DNA from: Nitrospira moscoviensis
Lineage (GTDB): Bacteria; Nitrospirota; Nitrospiria; Nitrospirales; Nitrospiraceae
DNA: 64,000 bases
Direction: 5' to 3'
Assembly (NCBI RefSeq): GCF_001273775.1
Contig: NZ_CP011801.1
Location: forward strand, 1,466,001 to 1,530,000
Positions 33,763-43,701 of the stretch are shown here, in pieces. Each line of letters opens with the position of its first letter. Position 1 is the first letter of the stretch. The notes beneath the pieces were generated by a model. It was given only the letters and a program-made list of their open reading frames with translations, did no database searches and was not told where the DNA came from. Position numbers and translations under genes: made by a program.

Positions 33763-34478
33763 TCCGCGCCCATTCTCTGCCGCCGCCTGCATTGGTGCGG
33801 TTCAAGGGGTCCCCAGAAATAGAGATCGTGCGGACACAACGGTGGCTCATTGTGCGATTTGGCAAGAGCCACACCCTGGCTAGCTGGGCGATCGTTGGCG
33901 GGGGATTGCGCCGGAGCCTTGCCGTCGCGTGGCACCGGGTTTTGGAAGATGAATTACGTCCGCCGGTCGACGCGCGCGACCTGTTGTGCATGCGCCTTCG
34001 CGATGCAGGGATTGCTGATGCGGTCGGGTTGCTCACCAGCCGTAACCTCGAGTCCTATGTGGATGTCACCAGGCGCTACGGTGACCTTGAGGCCCGGTGT
34101 CTCGCTACCGTGGGGCTGGGGAATGCGCTTCGCGCCGGGGATCTGCCAGGACCGGCGGGGAGGATCGGCACGATCAATGTGCTCTGTCGCCTGTCGGTCC
34201 CCCTTTCTGCCGAAGCGCTCCTTGAAGCGCTCGCGTTGGCCTCCGAGGCGCGTGCCTTAGCCGTCCGCGAGGCCTCCATTCCGAGCACGGCGAGTGGAGA
34301 GCCCGCTTCGGGAACCGGGACCGACTGCATCGTCATTGCTGCGCCTGATGAGCATGGCGTTCCCGCACGCTACACCGGGAAGCACACGGTGCTCGGCCAT
34401 CTCATCGGGACGGCCGTCAGAGAGGCCATCGCCCAGGGCGTGGAGGACTGGAAACGCGAGCAAAGAGCTCGTCGATGA
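33759..34478 (+). CDS. cbiZ: Adenosylcobinamide amidohydrolase CbiZ
   Basis: A 239-residue protein starting with GTG 33759 (GGAGGAG upstream, overlap with cbiR). Family marks are S-W-A-I-V-G-G-G, G-L-L-T-S-R, T-I-N-V-L-C and T-G-T-D-C-I-V-I-A-A-P near the end. CbiZ removes the aminopropanol arm of adenosylcobinamide to return it to cobyric acid, which CobQ/CbiB then rebuild. It usually marks salvage, so it is notable in a full biosynthetic operon. Confidence 0.92.
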   Translation: MIRAHSLPPPALVRFKGSPEIEIVRTQRWLIVRFGKSHTLASWAIVGGGLRRSLAVAWHRVLEDELRPPVDARDLLCMRLRDAGIADAVGLLTSRNLESYVDVTRRYGDLEARCLATVGLGNALRAGDLPGPAGRIGTINVLCRLSVPLSAEALLEALALASEARALAVREASIPSTASGEPASGTGTDCIVIAAPDEHGVPARYTGKHTVLGHLIGTAVREAIAQGVEDWKREQRARR

Positions 34479-35038
34479 GTAACGACACCAGGATCGTTCT
34501 GATCGGGGGAGGAGCCCGATCCGGCAAGAGCGCCTTCGCCCTTTCGCGGGCACGGAGCCTCGGCACGCGGCGCGCGTTCGTCGCGACCGCGCAGGCCCTG
34601 GACGCAGAGATGAAGGAGCGGATTGCAGAGCATGCCCGCACACGCGGGACTGACTTTCGCACCATCGAGGAGCCACTGGCCCTAGCAGAGAAATTACTCG
34701 AGCTTCACGACACTGACGTCGTCGTGATCGATTGCCTGACTCTGTGGCTTTCAAACCTACTACTGCGGGACGAGGCGGAGGTGAGGATTTTGGAGCAGGT
34801 GGAGGCCCTTGCCGGCGTCTTGGAACAGCGGGCGTTCCACGCCGTCATCGTGACGAACGAGGTGGGGATGGGCGTGGTGCCCGAGACCTCGCTCGGAAGG
34901 GCCTTTCGGGATGTAGCGGGCCGCGCCCACCAACGAGTCGCTGGCGTCGCCGATGAGGTCTATTGGGCGATCCTTGGGTCGGTCCTGCGCATCCGACCCG
35001 CGCCCGTTTTGGTTCACACCCAGGGAGACCCACCATGA
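34475..35038 (+). CDS. cobU: Adenosylcobinamide kinase / guanylyltransferase CobU
   Basis: A 187-residue protein with P-loop G-G-A-R-S-G-K-S-A-F-A, the A-T-A-Q-A segment with the R/H region after it (E-H-A-R-T-R), D-C-L-T-L-W-L-S-N-L-L and V-T-N-E-V-G-M-G-V-V-P-E, all typical of CobU/CobP. It phosphorylates and then guanylylates adenosylcobinamide for joining with the lower ligand. It overlaps both neighbours by 4 bp. Confidence 0.96.
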   Translation: MSNDTRIVLIGGGARSGKSAFALSRARSLGTRRAFVATAQALDAEMKERIAEHARTRGTDFRTIEEPLALAEKLLELHDTDVVVIDCLTLWLSNLLLRDEAEVRILEQVEALAGVLEQRAFHAVIVTNEVGMGVVPETSLGRAFRDVAGRAHQRVAGVADEVYWAILGSVLRIRPAPVLVHTQGDPP

Positions 35039-36093
35039 GCAAATTGGTCGCGACCTGTTCCCGCATCAGAGAGCCCAACCGTCGCATGGCAGAGGAGACG
35101 CAACGATTTCTCGATAGCAAGACCAAACCGCGGAGGAGTCTTGGTCGACTTGAGGACCTTGCCTGCCAGATCTCGGCGATTCGTGGCACGAGCGAGCCCG
35201 AGCCTCCCCGGAAAGCCATTGTGGTGATGGGAGCTGACCACGGGGTGGCCGAGGAGGGTGTAAGCGCCTATCCGCAAGAGGTTACTGGTCAGATGCTTCT
35301 CAACTTTGCGCGCGGCGGTGCGGCGATCAATGTGTTGGCGCGGCATGCCGGTGCCCAGGTCGTGGTTGTGGACATGGGCGTGAAGGTGCCACTCCCGGCG
35401 GTCCCAGAGATCCGGGTGCACCGTATCGGGCCCGGCACGCGCAACTTCACAAAGGGACCGGCGATGACGCGAGAAGAGGTCGTTGCGGCGGTCGAAGTCG
35501 GCACTCGGATCGCCGAGGAACTGGTGCGGGACGGGGTGAGCCTCCTGGGCATTGGCGACATGGGCATTGGCAACACGACCGCCGCGAGCGCCTTGGTCGC
35601 GGTGTTCACAGGAGCACCTGCGGAAGAAGTCGCGGGAAGAGGCACTGGCATTGATGACGTGGCCTTCAAGCGAAAGGTCGATGTCATCCGACGGGGGATT
35701 GCGGTCAACTACCCTGATCCACAGGATGGCCTCGATGCCCTAGCCAAGGTCGGGGGATTTGAGATCGCCGGGCTTGCCGGCGTGATCTTGGGCGGAGCGG
35801 CGTCTGGGGTTCCAATAGTGGTCGATGGATTCATCTGCGGCGCCGCAGCGCTCGCCGCGACGCGGATCGCGTCCCTCACGGCAGGTTACCTCATTTCCTC
35901 GCACCGCTCTGTGGAGGTCGGGCATCAGCTCGTGCTCCAGGCACTCGGCACCAAGCCCCTGCTCGATCTGGACCTGCGTTTAGGCGAAGGTACCGGCGCG
36001 GCGCTCGCGATGAATCTCGTCGAGGCATCGCTCTACATCCTTCGCGACATGGCGACGTTTACGGCGGCGGGGGTGAGCGACAGTGGCGCCTAG
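35035..36093 (+). CDS. cobT: Nicotinate-nucleotide:DMB phosphoribosyltransferase CobT
   Basis: A 352-residue protein from ATG 35035, which overlaps the cobU stop; the longer frame lies inside cobU. Features are [48 protein letters not shown] and the catalytic Glu in [10 protein letters not shown]. It activates DMB made by the BluB domain as alpha-ribazole phosphate. It overlaps cbiB by 11 bp. Confidence 0.96.
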   Translation: MSKLVATCSRIREPNRRMAEETQRFLDSKTKPRRSLGRLEDLACQISAIRGTSEPEPPRKAIVVMGADHGVAEEGVSAYPQEVTGQMLLNFARGGAAINVLARHAGAQVVVVDMGVKVPLPAVPEIRVHRIGPGTRNFTKGPAMTREEVVAAVEVGTRIAEELVRDGVSLLGIGDMGIGNTTAASALVAVFTGAPAEEVAGRGTGIDDVAFKRKVDVIRRGIAVNYPDPQDGLDALAKVGGFEIAGLAGVILGGAASGVPIVVDGFICGAAALAATRIASLTAGYLISSHRSVEVGHQLVLQALGTKPLLDLDLRLGEGTGAALAMNLVEASLYILRDMATFTAAGVSDSGA

Positions 36094-37039
36094 TTTCTCA
36101 ACAGCTCTGGCGCCGTCCTTCGCGGTATTCGCAGTGGCGCTCGTGCTCGATGTGCTCTGTGGTGAGCCTCCCAACGTCATCCATCCCGTCGCGTGGCTCG
36201 GGAATACGGCATCGTTCCTGCTGCGGCTCGCCCCTCGCACGGGCGTCGTCAGCCAGTTTCTCTTCGGTATGTTTGTCACGATTGTCGTCCCAGCAAGTTT
36301 TGCCATGGCGAGCGCAGGGCTCCTCTTGGCCACCGCGCGGTGGCCTCTCCTCGAATTCGCGGCTGCGACCGTGCTGCTCAAGCCGATGTTCGCCTTGCGG
36401 GCTCTTGGCCGCGCCGCGGCTCAGGTGCGTGACGCACTGGCAGCGGGCCAGATCAGTCAGGCCCGCCAACATGTCCGGAGTCTGTGCAGTCGGGACGCGT
36501 CCACCCTCGATGCACCGCTCTTGGTGGCTGGGACGGTGGAATCGCTCGCGGAAAACACGTCGGACAGCCTCGTGGCACCCCTTTTTTATTACGTTTTATT
36601 CGGACTTCCAGGGGCCGTTTTCTACCGCGGGGTCAATACGCTTGACGCCATGATTGGCTACCACGGCCGATACGAGTACCTCGGCAAAGCGGCCGCACGG
36701 CTCGATGACGTCTTGAACCTGATCCCGGCCCGGCTGACCGCGGGGCTCTTGCTCGTCGCCGGTTGGTTCTCAGGCAAGGATGCGCTTCGTGGCTGGCGCG
36801 TGCTCTGGCGGGATGGAGGAAGGACGGAGAGCCCGAATGCCGGCCGTCCTATGGCTGCGATGGCCGGTCTCCTGAGTGTGGAGCTGGAAAAAAAAGGATC
36901 GTATCGACTCGGGGATCCGGTCGTGGGTCATGAGATCGCTACTATCGACGCAGCGTGGTGCGTCGTCAAGCTCTGCTCCGCCCTTGCCGTCGCATTGCTC
37001 GCCGCCGCCATAGGAGCCCGTCATGCCTATCTTGGGTAA
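36083..37039 (+). CDS. cbiB: Adenosylcobinamide-phosphate synthase CbiB
   Basis: A 318-residue polytopic inner-membrane protein starting with GTG 36083. It has [19 protein letters not shown] near the start, [22 protein letters not shown] and [12 protein letters not shown] in the later half, all typical of CbiB/CobD. It attaches the aminopropanol (phosphate) arm to cobyric acid. It overlaps the next gene by 17 bp. Confidence 0.95.
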   Translation: MAPSFSTALAPSFAVFAVALVLDVLCGEPPNVIHPVAWLGNTASFLLRLAPRTGVVSQFLFGMFVTIVVPASFAMASAGLLLATARWPLLEFAAATVLLKPMFALRALGRAAAQVRDALAAGQISQARQHVRSLCSRDASTLDAPLLVAGTVESLAENTSDSLVAPLFYYVLFGLPGAVFYRGVNTLDAMIGYHGRYEYLGKAAARLDDVLNLIPARLTAGLLLVAGWFSGKDALRGWRVLWRDGGRTESPNAGRPMAAMAGLLSVELEKKGSYRLGDPVVGHEIATIDAAWCVVKLCSALAVALLAAAIGARHAYLG

Positions 37040-38114
37040 CCTCGGCGCCCTGCGCATCGACCGGCGGGATCACGGCGGCCTCCTCCAGGCTGAGCTGTGC
37101 ACCCTTGGTATCACACCCGCTGATATTCTCGACTTCAGCGTGAGCTGCAATCCCTATGGGCCGTGTCGCGAGGTGGTTGAAGCAGTGCGGTCTGCTCCAA
37201 TCGATCAATACCCGGACCCTACGGCCAGCGAGGCGCGGGGGGCGATCGCGTCATCGCTCAGCGTCGACCCCGGCCAAGTCGCTTTGGGGAATGGCGCATC
37301 AGAGCTGCTGTGGACACTGGCACACATATTTGTTCGACCTGGCACCGGCGTCGTCATCGTGGAACCAACCTTCTCTGAGTTCCGCACCGCGGCAGAGCGG
37401 GCGGGTGGTCGGATCCACGAGTGGAGAGCGACGTCCAGCGATGAGTTTGCCATCGATCTCCAGGCGGTTGAAAGGCGAGTCCGTGAGGATGAGGCCGCGG
37501 TGCTCTACCTGTGTGCACCGAATACTCCCACCGGGATCTCGATTCCGGTCCACGACGTGGCGAGGCTTGCTGAGGCGAACCCCGCCGTGGTGATCGTCCT
37601 CGACCAATCATTCCTGTCACTCAGCGAGCGGTTCGCTGACGTCCGGGCCAAACTGCCAGAAAACGTCATCTGTATTCGTTCGATGACCAAGGAGCACGCC
37701 ATCCCGGGCATCCGAGTGGGCTACCTGGTCGCTGCGTCAAATATCGTAGGCCACGTCGAGGCCTGTCGGGCTGCCTGGACGACGAGCTCCCTGACTCAGG
37801 CTGCTGCCATTGCGGGATGTCGGGCGACGGACTTCGTCGATCGGAGCCGCGCGACACTCCTCGCCGACTGCTCGGTGCTGGCTGAGTCGCTCTGCAGGGT
37901 GGGCCTGGAACCGGTACCCTCTACGACGGGATTTCTCATCGTGCGGACTGGCGGGGCCTCCTCATTGCGGAACCGGTTACTCGCCACCCACCACATTCTA
38001 GTGCGAGATTGTCGCTCGTTTGGGTTGCCCGACTACATCCGCCTTGCGGCGAGGCCTGAAGCCGAATGTGAGCGCCTCATAGGTGCCCTCCGTCAGGAGC
38101 TGGGCCGATGCTAG
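37023..38114 (+). CDS. cobC: PLP-dependent threonine-phosphate decarboxylase (CobC/CobD-type)
   Basis: A 363-residue fold-type I aminotransferase-like enzyme. It starts H-G-G-L and [10 protein letters not shown]; the substrate/PLP region has [15 protein letters not shown], and the PLP lysine in [15 protein letters not shown]. This matches the L-threonine-O-3-phosphate decarboxylase family, which supplies aminopropanol phosphate for CbiB, the gene just before it. It overlaps cbiB by 17 bp and cobQ by 7 bp. A histidinol-phosphate aminotransferase role is less likely in this operon. Confidence 0.88.
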   Translation: MPILGNLGALRIDRRDHGGLLQAELCTLGITPADILDFSVSCNPYGPCREVVEAVRSAPIDQYPDPTASEARGAIASSLSVDPGQVALGNGASELLWTLAHIFVRPGTGVVIVEPTFSEFRTAAERAGGRIHEWRATSSDEFAIDLQAVERRVREDEAAVLYLCAPNTPTGISIPVHDVARLAEANPAVVIVLDQSFLSLSERFADVRAKLPENVICIRSMTKEHAIPGIRVGYLVAASNIVGHVEACRAAWTTSSLTQAAAIAGCRATDFVDRSRATLLADCSVLAESLCRVGLEPVPSTTGFLIVRTGGASSLRNRLLATHHILVRDCRSFGLPDYIRLAARPEAECERLIGALRQELGRC

Positions 38115-39646
38115 CGCCTACGATCATGGTCCAAGGCACGGCATCGTCCGTGGGGAAAAGTCTCCTGGTCACCGCACTCTGCCGGTTCTTCAGCCGCGAG
38201 GGGATCCGAGTGGCCCCCTTCAAGTCGCAGAACATGGCGCTCAACTCAGCCGTCACCGCCGACGGCCTTGAGATCGGGCGTGCGCAAGCGGTGCAGGCCG
38301 AGGCCGCGGGAATTCTGTCGTGCGTGGACATGAACCCGATCCTGCTTAAGCCCGAGGGGGATCGACGAAGTCAAGTCGTGGTGCTCGGTAAACCGATCGG
38401 CAGCATGACGGCGACCGAGTATCACGAGTATAAGCCTCGCCTCTCGACGGTGATCGCGGAATCGCTCGCTCGGCTCCGAGCGGACTACGACCTCGTCGTG
38501 CTTGAGGGGGCAGGGAGCCCAGCCGAGATTAACTTGAAGTCTCGCGACATCGTCAATATGCACGTGGCTAAGCTAGCGGATGCACCCGTCCTCCTTGTGG
38601 GGGACATCGACCGCGGCGGCGTGTTCGCCTCTTTTGTCGGGACGTTGGAACTCCTTGATCCGGACGAGCGGGCCAGAATCGCGGCTTTCGTCGTGAATAA
38701 GTTTCGTGGCGACATTGCGCTGCTCAGGCCGGGGCTCAGTTTCCTCATCGAGCGCACTGGCAAGCCCGTGCTGGGCGTCGTGCCGTACGTCTCCAACCTG
38801 CGCATCGCAGACGAGGACTCCGTTTCGCTCGACGACCGTAGGGCTCGTCGCAGACCGTCCCAACACGAGCTCGACATCGTGGTGGTTCGCCTGCCGCGCC
38901 TTTCCAACTACGACGATGTCGAGCCGCTGGAGCACGAGGCCGGTGTCGTCGTGCGATTCGTCGAGCAGCCTGACGAGGTACAGGGAGCCGATCTGGTGAT
39001 CCTGCCTGGCTCGAAGAACACGGTGTCTGATCTCGCGTGGCTCCGGGCACGTGGCATCGCCACTGCGATCGAGGTACGCGCCCGCGAGGGCAAGCCGGTG
39101 TTAGGCCTCTGCGGCGGGTGCCAAATGCTCGGTGAGGTCATCGACGATCCCCATGGGGTGGAATCTGCTGAAACCCGGGTGCATGGGTTGGGACTTCTTA
39201 CCCTTCGGACGCAGTTCCAACGGGAGAAGATCACGGCGCAAGTCCGAGCCCGGGTCTTGAGTCCATCGTTCCTCACCGATGGGGTTGCAATCGAAGAGGA
39301 CGTCACGGGGTACGAAATCCATATGGGAGTGGTGGAACCCAGAGGCCCGCGCGCGAGCCCCTTCGAAATTCGATCGCGGAACGGGCGCATGGTAGCCACT
39401 GCTGACGGGGCAATCGGCGGCGCGGTCGTGGGCACCATGCTGCATGGTCTGTTCGAGAATGAGGTGATTCGCGCGCGGACCCTCGCGTTCTTGCGTAAGC
39501 GCAAAGGGCTGTCCGAGTGCTCGGCGCCACACCGCATCCCGTCGAAGCAGGCCGAGTATGACCGGCTGGAAGCCGCGGTTCGGGAGCACCTCGACCGCGA
39601 GCTACTCTGGCGTCTTGCTCGCCTGCGCTCATCTTCGCCGGGATGA
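38108..39646 (+). CDS. cobQ: Cobyric acid synthase CobQ/CbiP
   Basis: A 512-residue amidotransferase: N-terminal P-loop Q-G-T-A-S-S-V-G-K-S, F-K-S-Q-N-M-A-L-N-S, E-G-A-G-S-P-A-E-I-N-L and D-I-D-R-G-G-V-F-A; the C-terminal glutaminase has L-P-G-S-K-N-T, nucleophile Cys in G-L-C-G-G-C-Q-M-L-G and late H-G-L-F-E. It amidates the b, d, e and g side chains. The length is normal. Confidence 0.96.
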   Translation: MLAPTIMVQGTASSVGKSLLVTALCRFFSREGIRVAPFKSQNMALNSAVTADGLEIGRAQAVQAEAAGILSCVDMNPILLKPEGDRRSQVVVLGKPIGSMTATEYHEYKPRLSTVIAESLARLRADYDLVVLEGAGSPAEINLKSRDIVNMHVAKLADAPVLLVGDIDRGGVFASFVGTLELLDPDERARIAAFVVNKFRGDIALLRPGLSFLIERTGKPVLGVVPYVSNLRIADEDSVSLDDRRARRRPSQHELDIVVVRLPRLSNYDDVEPLEHEAGVVVRFVEQPDEVQGADLVILPGSKNTVSDLAWLRARGIATAIEVRAREGKPVLGLCGGCQMLGEVIDDPHGVESAETRVHGLGLLTLRTQFQREKITAQVRARVLSPSFLTDGVAIEEDVTGYEIHMGVVEPRGPRASPFEIRSRNGRMVATADGAIGGAVVGTMLHGLFENEVIRARTLAFLRKRKGLSECSAPHRIPSKQAEYDRLEAAVREHLDRELLWRLARLRSSSPG

Positions 39647-39649
39647 ATC

Positions 39650-40390
39650 ATGCTTCAATCACTTGCCATCGCCTTCGGCTTCTTGACACGACTGCCGGTG
39701 AAGAACGCGTCGGTCAACGACGCAGACCTAGGTCGTTCACTTGCGTGGTTTCCCATCGTCGGAGTGGCGCTGGGGCTCGCGCTTGTCGGAGCGGAACGGT
39801 TCCTACGGGGTTATTTGTCCGTGGACCTGATGGCGGTGGCGCTCGTCGTGCTCCTTGCGGTACTCACGGGCGGCCTTCACCTGGACGGGCTGGCCGACGT
39901 CTTTGACGCTCTCGGCGGGGGACGTGGGGATCGCGAGCGAATGCTCACGATTATGAAAGACAGTCGTATCGGGGCCCACGGAGCTGCGGCTCTCTGCCTC
40001 CTGTTGATCGCGAAGGTGGTCATCGTCATGGAGGTGTTGCGGCATGAATCCTTTTGGCCATTGCTCGCCTTTCCGGTGCTGGCACGCTGGGCGGTGATTC
40101 CACTGGTGATCTTCTTTCCGTACACTCGGGTCGAAGGTCTCGGAAAACCCTTCAATGGTCATGGACGCCAACTTCATTTTGCCGTGGCGACGTGCCTGAC
40201 GGCGGCCTTGGTAGCGTGGACGGGCCCGCAAGTCATCGTGCCGGGGGCTTCCGCGCTCGCCGTTGCGCTGGGGATTGGGTTCTGGCTGAAGCGTCGTCTC
40301 GGTGGCCTCACGGGCGACGTCTATGGCACCGCGATCGAGTTGTCAGAAATCATCTTCCTCGTTGTCGCAGGGCTAGGCGATCGCGGGTAG
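39650..40390 (+). CDS. cobS: Adenosylcobinamide-GDP ribazoletransferase CobS
   Basis: A 246-residue membrane protein. It has F-L-T-R-L-P-V, the catalytic-site motif L-H-L-D-G-L-A-D-V-F-D-A-L-G-G-G and D-S-R-I-G-A-H-G-A, then several transmembrane helices and a closing G-D-V-Y-G-T-A-I-E-L-S-E segment. It joins alpha-ribazole (phosphate) to AdoCbi-GDP, the last building step. It starts 3 bp after cobQ. Confidence 0.95.
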   Translation: MLQSLAIAFGFLTRLPVKNASVNDADLGRSLAWFPIVGVALGLALVGAERFLRGYLSVDLMAVALVVLLAVLTGGLHLDGLADVFDALGGGRGDRERMLTIMKDSRIGAHGAAALCLLLIAKVVIVMEVLRHESFWPLLAFPVLARWAVIPLVIFFPYTRVEGLGKPFNGHGRQLHFAVATCLTAALVAWTGPQVIVPGASALAVALGIGFWLKRRLGGLTGDVYGTAIELSEIIFLVVAGLGDRG

Positions 40391-40493
40391 AGGTTAACCC
40401 GTGGCAGCCCAATGCCAAGAAGGTTCAGGCTGGAGCGTCCAGTCAGGTCACTCGAAACGATAGTGATTAACAATAGTATACGTAGGGGTGTGT

Positions 40494-41294
40494 ATGAATC
40501 CCTCTGATGGTAGTCTCTGGCCCTTACTCGGTCTCGCGCTTGCATTGGGAATGAGTCATGGAGCCGATCCTGACCATCTCACCGCCATTGATGGAATGAC
40601 GAGGGCGTCGGTGGATCGACATCCGAGAATGAGTCGGTGGGTAGGAACATGGTTCGCGTTTGGTCACGCGCTCTCAGTCCTGTTGATTGCGGCATTGATC
40701 GCGCTGGTAGCGGAGTATCTTCAATCGTTTAGCAATGCTGTTCTGCAAGTGAGTGGGGTGGTCTCGGCATTCCTCCTGTTCGCCATCGGTACCATCAATC
40801 TTGCGAGGCTGATCGCGCTGCCCGCTGGAATCGCGGCTCTGAGTAGTGGCTTCATGGGGCATCTGTTGCCCAGGCAGATGCTCAACATCGCGCACCCGAT
40901 GAGTGCCGTGCCTATCGGTGCGCTGTTTGGGCTGGGGTTCGAAACAGCCAGTCAGATGTCGGCTTGGGCATTGGCCGGAACAATGGGCTATGGCCTTCTA
41001 GGAGCGTTACTCATCGGAGTGGCATTCAGCCTGGGGATGGTCATCACAGACTCGATTAACGGACTCGTCGTGCGCCGGCTATATCTGGCTGCCACCACGA
41101 TGGCCGTCCAGGGTAATCGCATGATGACGCTCACTGTCGTGGGATTAGCCTACGTTATCGGGATCATCAAACTGCTCCAGCCCACCTCCTTTGCGCTGCC
41201 GGTCAGCGACATGGGTCTCACGATCATGGTGCTCGGAGCGGTGCTGTTGGCGTTTATGGCAGCCCTGGTGAAAACACCGTGCCGGGTTTCTTAA
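40494..41294 (+). CDS. NixA/HoxN-family nickel/cobalt permease
   Basis: A 266-residue polytopic protein from ATG 40494 (AGGGG upstream); an in-frame GTG at 40488 is possible. The metal signature H22-G-A-D25-P-D27-H28 in helix II matches the H-(A/G)-x-D-x-D-H motif of NiCoT transporters. It has about seven hydrophobic helices and H-P-M-S and G-L-G-F-E-T segments as in that family. Location after the cob operon and before a riboswitch suggests cobalt uptake. It has its own 100-bp leader, so it may be transcribed separately. Confidence 0.82.
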   Translation: MNPSDGSLWPLLGLALALGMSHGADPDHLTAIDGMTRASVDRHPRMSRWVGTWFAFGHALSVLLIAALIALVAEYLQSFSNAVLQVSGVVSAFLLFAIGTINLARLIALPAGIAALSSGFMGHLLPRQMLNIAHPMSAVPIGALFGLGFETASQMSAWALAGTMGYGLLGALLIGVAFSLGMVITDSINGLVVRRLYLAATTMAVQGNRMMTLTVVGLAYVIGIIKLLQPTSFALPVSDMGLTIMVLGAVLLAFMAALVKTPCRVS

Positions 41295-41349
41295 CTGAAA
41301 GGAGGCACGCTATAGCCGCAACCTTTCCAATTCAATGAATTGATAGCCC

Positions 41350-41491
41350 ATGTACCCCAAGGGAAGCGCGGTGAAAGACCGCCACTGGTCCGCAACTGTG
41401 ATCGGGGACGAAATCTGCAATTAGCCACTGTCCGCTGGATGGGAAGGCGCAGAGAGTAGGACGAACCGAGAGTCAGGAGACCTGGGTACAT
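41350..41491 (+). promoter_or_regulatory. Cobalamin riboswitch 2 (controls the TonB receptor)
   Basis: Closing stem TGTACCCC (41351-41358) / CTGGGTACA (41482-41490). In between are the conserved GGTGAAAGACC, ACTGGTCCGCAACTGTGATC, a GGGAAGGCG segment and the B12 box GAGAGTCAGGAGACCTGG. No T-rich terminator is seen before the gene; the receptor's AAGGAGG site is 30 bp away, so regulation is probably at translation start. Confidence 0.93.
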
Positions 41492-41532
41492 GGAAACCCC
41501 GCGTAATCCTTTCGAGACTAAAGGAGGAATTG

Positions 41533-43680
41533 ATGCCTCGGTTCATGACCGTGTGCTATTGTGTTGTGCTTTTGTCCCTTCCTGCCATGTCCGTGTACGC
41601 CGAGGTCCAGCCTCATCGCGATGAGGGCGAAGAGGGAGCGGTACCAACAGAGAGGATCGCAGGCACACCTGCCGACAACCCCATAGTGCTATCGGAGGTC
41701 ACGGTCACGGCGACCCGTTATGAGGAAGCTTCCACTAACCTGCCGTACAATCTCTCGACGCTTTCTAAGGCACAGGTGCGTGATAAGAATGTGACGCGCA
41801 TTAACCAGGCCTTAAAAGATACCGTCGGTATTGGGATTGCAGAGACCGGAAACGTGTCAGACATCGCGATTGTACACATGCGCGGCGTCAACGTTCCCAG
41901 TGGTCCTCTGTTGAATGACACAGTCGGATCGCTGGTGGATGGCCTCTCTATATCGAAACCTATCCCTGGATTCAGCACCTCATTTGAACCGGGCAAATAT
42001 CCGATGTTCAACGTCGAACGGGTTGAAGTTCTGAAAGGCCCAGCCGCAGTCCTTTACGGCAAAGATGCTTTTGCTGGCGTCATTAACCTTGTTACCAAGC
42101 AACCGCAACCAGGTCCTGGTACGTTGGAGACGACGTTCTTCGCCAATCAATGGCCGAGCTACGGAGGAAGTGTCGATGTGAATAGTGGGGATGAACTTCT
42201 GGGGAAGCCTGTCAATTTGAATATTGGCTTTGGGAGACATGACCTGAATACATTCCGGGCTCACTCCCAAGGTATGAATGAGCAGGTATACGGCAATCTT
42301 CTCTTCAACCTTTCTTCACGCACGCGCCTCACCATTGGAGGGTCCTATTCGCATTATCGGCAGGAGAGGCCGTCGACACTGACCCAACAACAATTGGACC
42401 AGGATCGAAACCAAGCGGGGACTCCGAACCCTGGATTTTTAGAAACCTATCTGACCCTTGTTCGAATAAACCTGGAGCATGAGTTTTCGAATGGTGTCAA
42501 GATCACCAATGCGTTCCAATACAACAATTCGAATGACAGCCTTGATTTGAATGATCTCATTGTCCAAACGAATAGCCGGAGGCTCGGGCACGACCCCTCT
42601 AAGCGAATCATCAATGATACCAGGCTGACGTGGTCCAGCTTGATATTAGGAAGAGAGAATCAACTGCAAGCCGGGCTGTGGGTGGATCATTCCAGCGCAA
42701 ATTTCCTGTTCAAAATACGGAGCCTGGCGACCAGTGTAGAAACTATTCGGGAACTTGGCGATGGGCGACAAACGATCTTCTCGCCGTACGTTTTGAATCG
42801 CTTAAATTTGACCGACAAGATCGTGTTGTGGACTGGTCTTCGTTGGGACCATATCCATATGGAGCGAAATCAATCGGTTAACTTTGGGAATCCGGGTTAC
42901 AGCCTGGCGACCACCTTTGACGCCTATAGCCCTCACGTAGGACTCGTCTATCATCTCGCAGACGATGCAAGTGCCTACGTCAACTGGTCTCGCGCGTTCC
43001 GGCCGATCAGCTTGAGAGCAATCACACCGACGGAATTGGGCATCGGTGCCCTGCAGGAACATTTAACGAATTACGAGGTGGGAGTCCGGGCAACAGGCTT
43101 GAATGATCGACTGAAGGTGAGAGCCGCAGCCTTTTGGATGATCTATGACAATCAGGTGAATTCTGTCTTTAGAGGCTTTGATGCCAGCGCTCTTAACAGA
43201 GACGGCCGATCGACACACCGCGGAGTGGAACTGGAAGCCTCCTATGAGATGTTTCCTCGACTCATCACAGCGGTAGGTGTTACGTATCTGGATGCGTTCG
43301 TCAATCACTTGAGTGCTGTGCGAAGAAATACACCATTTGTTCTTGATGGGTTCCGCATTCATAACGTTCCACGATGGAGCCTGTATCCGTCAATCAGCTA
43401 TAAGGCAGAAGTGGGGCTGATCGGGACCTTGAGCGGTCGTTACATTGGTGACCGAGTTGGAGACCAGTGGAATACTGTACGGCTACCTTCGGTTTTTCTG
43501 ATGGATCTCTCGCTGACGTATCAGCCCGCAGGTAAAGGCTATGGAGTGACGGCCGGCATTCTGAACGTGGCAGACGTCACATACAATTCGCTCGCCGTCC
43601 GCTTTGATCCTTTTAATGCTCCTACCTTCGATCCGGGGGCTCCCAGGACCTTCGCGGTGAGTGTTTGGGCTCGGTTTTAA
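41533..43680 (+). CDS. btuB: TonB-dependent outer-membrane receptor, probably for cobalamin
   Basis: A 715-residue protein from ATG 41533 (AAGGAGG 5 nt before; an in-frame TTG precedes). It has a signal sequence ending S-V-Y-A, then a plug with V-T-V-T-A-T-R and R-V-E-V-L-K-G-P-A-A-V-L-Y-G, and a 22-strand barrel ending in V-S-V-W-A-R-F (terminal Phe). The B12 riboswitch immediately upstream points to cobamides or corrinoid precursors as cargo. The family also includes siderophore receptors, and the barrel sequence alone does not settle the ligand. Confidence 0.85.
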   Translation: MPRFMTVCYCVVLLSLPAMSVYAEVQPHRDEGEEGAVPTERIAGTPADNPIVLSEVTVTATRYEEASTNLPYNLSTLSKAQVRDKNVTRINQALKDTVGIGIAETGNVSDIAIVHMRGVNVPSGPLLNDTVGSLVDGLSISKPIPGFSTSFEPGKYPMFNVERVEVLKGPAAVLYGKDAFAGVINLVTKQPQPGPGTLETTFFANQWPSYGGSVDVNSGDELLGKPVNLNIGFGRHDLNTFRAHSQGMNEQVYGNLLFNLSSRTRLTIGGSYSHYRQERPSTLTQQQLDQDRNQAGTPNPGFLETYLTLVRINLEHEFSNGVKITNAFQYNNSNDSLDLNDLIVQTNSRRLGHDPSKRIINDTRLTWSSLILGRENQLQAGLWVDHSSANFLFKIRSLATSVETIRELGDGRQTIFSPYVLNRLNLTDKIVLWTGLRWDHIHMERNQSVNFGNPGYSLATTFDAYSPHVGLVYHLADDASAYVNWSRAFRPISLRAITPTELGIGALQEHLTNYEVGVRATGLNDRLKVRAAAFWMIYDNQVNSVFRGFDASALNRDGRSTHRGVELEASYEMFPRLITAVGVTYLDAFVNHLSAVRRNTPFVLDGFRIHNVPRWSLYPSISYKAEVGLIGTLSGRYIGDRVGDQWNTVRLPSVFLMDLSLTYQPAGKGYGVTAGILNVADVTYNSLAVRFDPFNAPTFDPGAPRTFAVSVWARF

Positions 43681-43701
43681 CCTGGTGAGTTCGAAGACAC
43701 G

